NCBI GenBank assembly: GCA_016931085.1
Contig: JAFGFO010000456.1
Location: 1-23,155, forward strand
Direction of reading: 5' to 3'
From: Thermoflexales bacterium
GTDB lineage: Bacteria > Chloroflexota > Anaerolineae > Fen-1058
Length of the DNA stretch: 23,155 nucleotides
The translations under genes and the position numbers were made by a program. Positions 21,437-23,155 of this stretch are shown here, one piece after another. Below the pieces are notes generated by a model. That model searched no databases. It saw only the letters and a list, made by a program, of their open reading frames with translations, and had not been told where the DNA came from. How positions within the stretch are numbered: the stretch's first letter is position 1; every line of letters starts with the position of its first letter.

Positions 21437-21901
21437 ATGAGCACCCTGCCTGACCAACGAGAGTTCACCGTGCGCCCGATCGGCGTCATCCATTCGCCGT
21501 TCACGAACAAGAAACAGACCCCCATTCAGCCGAGCCGCTCGCAGGCTGTGGGCTGGGTCGAGGTCTATCCCGACTTTGCCGAGGGCTTGCAAGACGTGGA
21601 AGGCTTTTCGCACCTGATCTTGCTGTACGCGTTCCACCAGTCTTCGGGCTGCGCGCTGCGCGTCAAGCCCTTTCTGGACGATCAGTTGCGCGGCTTGTTT
21701 GCCACGCGCCATCCCTGCCGACCAAACCCTCTTGGGCTATCTGTTGTGCGCCTGCTGGCGCGGCGCGCTGCCACGTTGGACATCGAGGGCGTGGACGTGC
21801 TGGACGGCACGCCGCTGTTGGACATCAAGCCGTACGTGCCAGATTTCGACCTGAGGGCCGGTGTACGCACCGGCTGGTACGCAACCCGAAGCCAAGTGTA
21901 A
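21437..21901 (+). CDS. trmO: tRNA (N6-threonylcarbamoyladenosine(37)-N6)-methyltransferase TrmO
   Basis: A 154-residue protein of the TsaA/TrmO (YaeB, VirR) beta-barrel family, which methylates t6A37 of tRNA with SAM. Recognisable motifs are RPIGVIHSPFTNKKQTPIQP, GWVEVYPDFAEGLQDVEGFS, HLILLYAFH, the SAM-binding FATRHPCRPNPLGLSVVRLL, and the C-terminal VLDGTPLLDIKPYVPDFD. The length equals the single-domain bacterial/archaeal form, without the C-terminal extension of E. coli TrmO. ATG 21437 has AGGA 8 nt upstream. TsaA-like proteins encoded near metallocofactor genes may have other SAM-dependent roles, so the tRNA substrate is probable but not certain. Confidence 0.9.
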   Translation: MSTLPDQREFTVRPIGVIHSPFTNKKQTPIQPSRSQAVGWVEVYPDFAEGLQDVEGFSHLILLYAFHQSSGCALRVKPFLDDQLRGLFATRHPCRPNPLGLSVVRLLARRAATLDIEGVDVLDGTPLLDIKPYVPDFDLRAGVRTGWYATRSQV

Positions 21902-21951
21902 ATGGGGAAAACTGACGCCCCGGCTCAAAAACGTATACGAGGACAGATCGC

Positions 21952-22698
21952 ATGACAACAACCATCGCGCTCGCTGGCAAAGGCGGCACGGGCAAGACAA
22001 CCCTGGCCGGCCTGTTGGTTCGCTATCTCGTCCAACATCGCCTGGGCAGCGTCCTGGCGATCGACGCCGACCCCAGCAGCAATCTGCACATGGTCCTGGG
22101 GCTGCCGCTCACGCAAAGCGTGGGCGACATCCGCGAGGAAGCACGCGATGGCGTGCCACAGGGCATGGCGCGGCAAGATTGGCTGGATTACGCCGTGCGC
22201 GCCGCCGTGGAAGAAGGCGACGAGCTCGACTTGCTGGCGATGGGCCGCCCCGAAGGCCCCGGCTGCTACTGCGCCGCCAACTACATGCTGCGCACCATCG
22301 TCGACGGCATCTGCAAATCCTACGATTACGTGGTCATGGACAACGAGGCCGGCATGGAGCACCTCAGCCGCCGCACGACGCGCGACGTGGACCACCTGCT
22401 GCTGGTGAGCGACGCCAGCCTGCGCGGCCTGGCGGCGGCGGAAGCCATGCTGGCGCTTAGCCACGCGCTGGACATCAACATCGGCCAGAGATACCTGGTG
22501 GTGAACCGCGTGATGGGCGATGTGCCGGCCGCTTTTCAAGCTCGCATCGCGCAGATGGGTGTTCCACTGTGGGCGAGTGTGCCTTACGATGCTCAACTGG
22601 CTGAGTTCGACGGCAACGGCCGCCCGCTGGTCGAATTGCCGGCCGGGTCGCTCGTCAGCCAGGCTGTAGGGCACATGGCGCACAAATTGCTGGATTGA
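21952..22698 (+). CDS. cooC: CooC-type metal-insertion ATPase (CODH/ACS maturation factor)
   Basis: A 248-residue MinD-like ATPase with P-loop GKGGTGKTT (residues 9-17), VLAIDADPSSNLH after it, and the CooC-specific C105-Y-C107 pair in GPGCYCAANYMLR. In CooC dimers this CxC motif binds nickel, which is delivered to the Ni-Fe-S cluster of carbon monoxide dehydrogenase or acetyl-CoA synthase. Further family features are YDYVVMDNEAGMEHLSRRTT and SDASLRGL. ATG 21952 has GAGGA about 9 nt upstream. No CODH subunit gene is in the window, so the client enzyme must be encoded elsewhere or the protein serves another metalloenzyme. Confidence 0.88.
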   Translation: MTTTIALAGKGGTGKTTLAGLLVRYLVQHRLGSVLAIDADPSSNLHMVLGLPLTQSVGDIREEARDGVPQGMARQDWLDYAVRAAVEEGDELDLLAMGRPEGPGCYCAANYMLRTIVDGICKSYDYVVMDNEAGMEHLSRRTTRDVDHLLLVSDASLRGLAAAEAMLALSHALDINIGQRYLVVNRVMGDVPAAFQARIAQMGVPLWASVPYDAQLAEFDGNGRPLVELPAGSLVSQAVGHMAHKLLD

Positions 22699-22723
22699 AT
22701 CGTGCTGCCCGAGAGCCCGGACC

Positions 22724-23038
22724 GTGGGGGCGCTGACCGAGCTGCGCCGCGCGCTCAAGCTTGGCAGAGTGCTGTCCGTCGCCAAGCCCTTCCATGCCTC
22801 AATGGCGCTGATCACAGACGGTGCGTTTCGCATCACCCGCAACCCGATGTACCTAGGCTTTGTGCTCGCGCTCATCGGCGCCGCCCTCTTGCTAGGCTCA
22901 CTGACAGTGTGGATCATCGTCCCGCTCTTTGCCGTTCTGATGGACCGGCTTTTCATCACATCTGAGGAACGCATGCTGAAATCCGCCTTCGGCCAGGCCT
23001 GGCTAGAATACAAGGCGCGAGTGAGACGTTGGATATAG
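22724..23038 (+). CDS. 5'-truncated ICMT/PEMT-like membrane methyltransferase
   Basis: A 104-residue product from GTG 22724. It contains the C-terminal core of the isoprenylcysteine/phospholipid methyltransferase family: FRITRNPMYLGFVLALIGAA, a second TM segment, then the SAM-site end ITSEERMLKSAFGQAWLEYK and VRRWI. Family members are usually 150 residues or longer and begin with one or two extra TM helices; only 25 bp separates this start from cooC, so the N-terminus appears lost. No good ribosome site precedes it. It may be a decayed passenger at the end of the cluster. Confidence 0.7.
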   Translation: MGALTELRRALKLGRVLSVAKPFHASMALITDGAFRITRNPMYLGFVLALIGAALLLGSLTVWIIVPLFAVLMDRLFITSEERMLKSAFGQAWLEYKARVRRWI

Positions 23039-23068
23039 ACCAGAGAATATGTGAAAATCGCACGGTAA

Positions 23069-23155
23069 CTAGCAGGCTGTCGGAGAGAGCGATTGTCCAC
23101 CTTCCCGAAAGCTCCGAGCTTTCGGGAAGGTAAGCGCGACATGTCGTCTCTCCGA
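23069..23155. mobile_element. MITE-like palindromic element, copy C (cut by window end)
   Basis: Left end CTAGCAGGCTGTCGGAGAGA (23069-23088) is identical to the inverted right end of copy B. The core contains a perfect palindrome, ACCTTCCCGAAAGCT (23099-23113), loop CCG, and its complement (23117-23131), and the opposite end begins as TCTCTCCGA at 23147-23155 before the window stops. It follows the truncated methyltransferase gene by 30 bp. The hairpin could also end the cluster transcript, but there is no U-tract. Confidence 0.75.

Noticed and set aside
22724..23038. Nearby CODH genes expected beside cooC
   Set aside because: I looked for CODH/ACS motifs downstream; only a methyltransferase fragment and a repeat are present, so no CODH link can be claimed from the window.
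21925..23142. 405-residue minus-strand frame spanning cooC and the methyltransferase fragment
   Set aside because: It is antisense to well-recognised genes and has no domain; it even crosses into the palindromic element at the window end.

Overview
The window looks like chromosomal DNA from a member of the Chloroflexota, probably Anaerolineae-like. This is inferred from GC-rich coding sequence, Thr/Pro/Ala-rich lipoprotein linkers, abundant GAF-type histidine kinases, and short intergenic repeats of the kinds I associate with that phylum. No rRNA, tRNA or CRISPR array is visible. Almost every protein assignment is read from motifs; no database search was possible.

Layout. (1) 1-249 is the degraded 3' end of a TnpB-type transposon gene. 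(2) 389-2516 is a tight operon of ECF sigma factor, zinc-finger anti-sigma factor and a polytopic membrane protein with a polyglycine tract, closed by a strong bidirectional terminator. (3) 2574-3113 (minus) encodes a SipW-like S26 peptidase, divergent from an ABC-2 exporter pair (3213-5048). (4) 5304-14953 is a signalling block: a REC-CpaE/TadZ-like response regulator, two GAF histidine kinases, a minus-strand operon of a lipoprotein and a dCache-HAMP class III nucleotide cyclase, and a membrane-bound GAF histidine kinase. (5) 14963-15690 is a scar region with a truncated hypothetical gene that keeps a near-consensus promoter, plus a palindromic mobile repeat. (6) 15694-23038 is an eleven-gene same-strand cluster with gaps of at most 63 bp. 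It encodes an XRE-cupin regulator, a 2[4Fe-4S] ferredoxin, a NifU/IscU-type scaffold, an FmdB zinc ribbon, a thioredoxin-VKOR fusion, an Mrp/NBP35 ATPase, a Nudix hydrolase, a metallo-beta-lactamase-fold enzyme, TrmO, a CooC-type ATPase and a truncated methyltransferase. (7) The window ends inside a third copy of the palindromic repeat.

The cluster in (6) is the most system-like part. It puts Fe-S assembly, carriage and metal insertion next to exported thiol oxidation, behind one regulator and one strong promoter. Its scaffold protein lacks the middle of the three canonical cluster-ligand cysteines. The other two signals I find most worth following are a small repeat family with shared terminal inverted repeats but unrelated palindromic cores (three copies), and a TRTG-type extended -10 motif common to seven candidate promoters.
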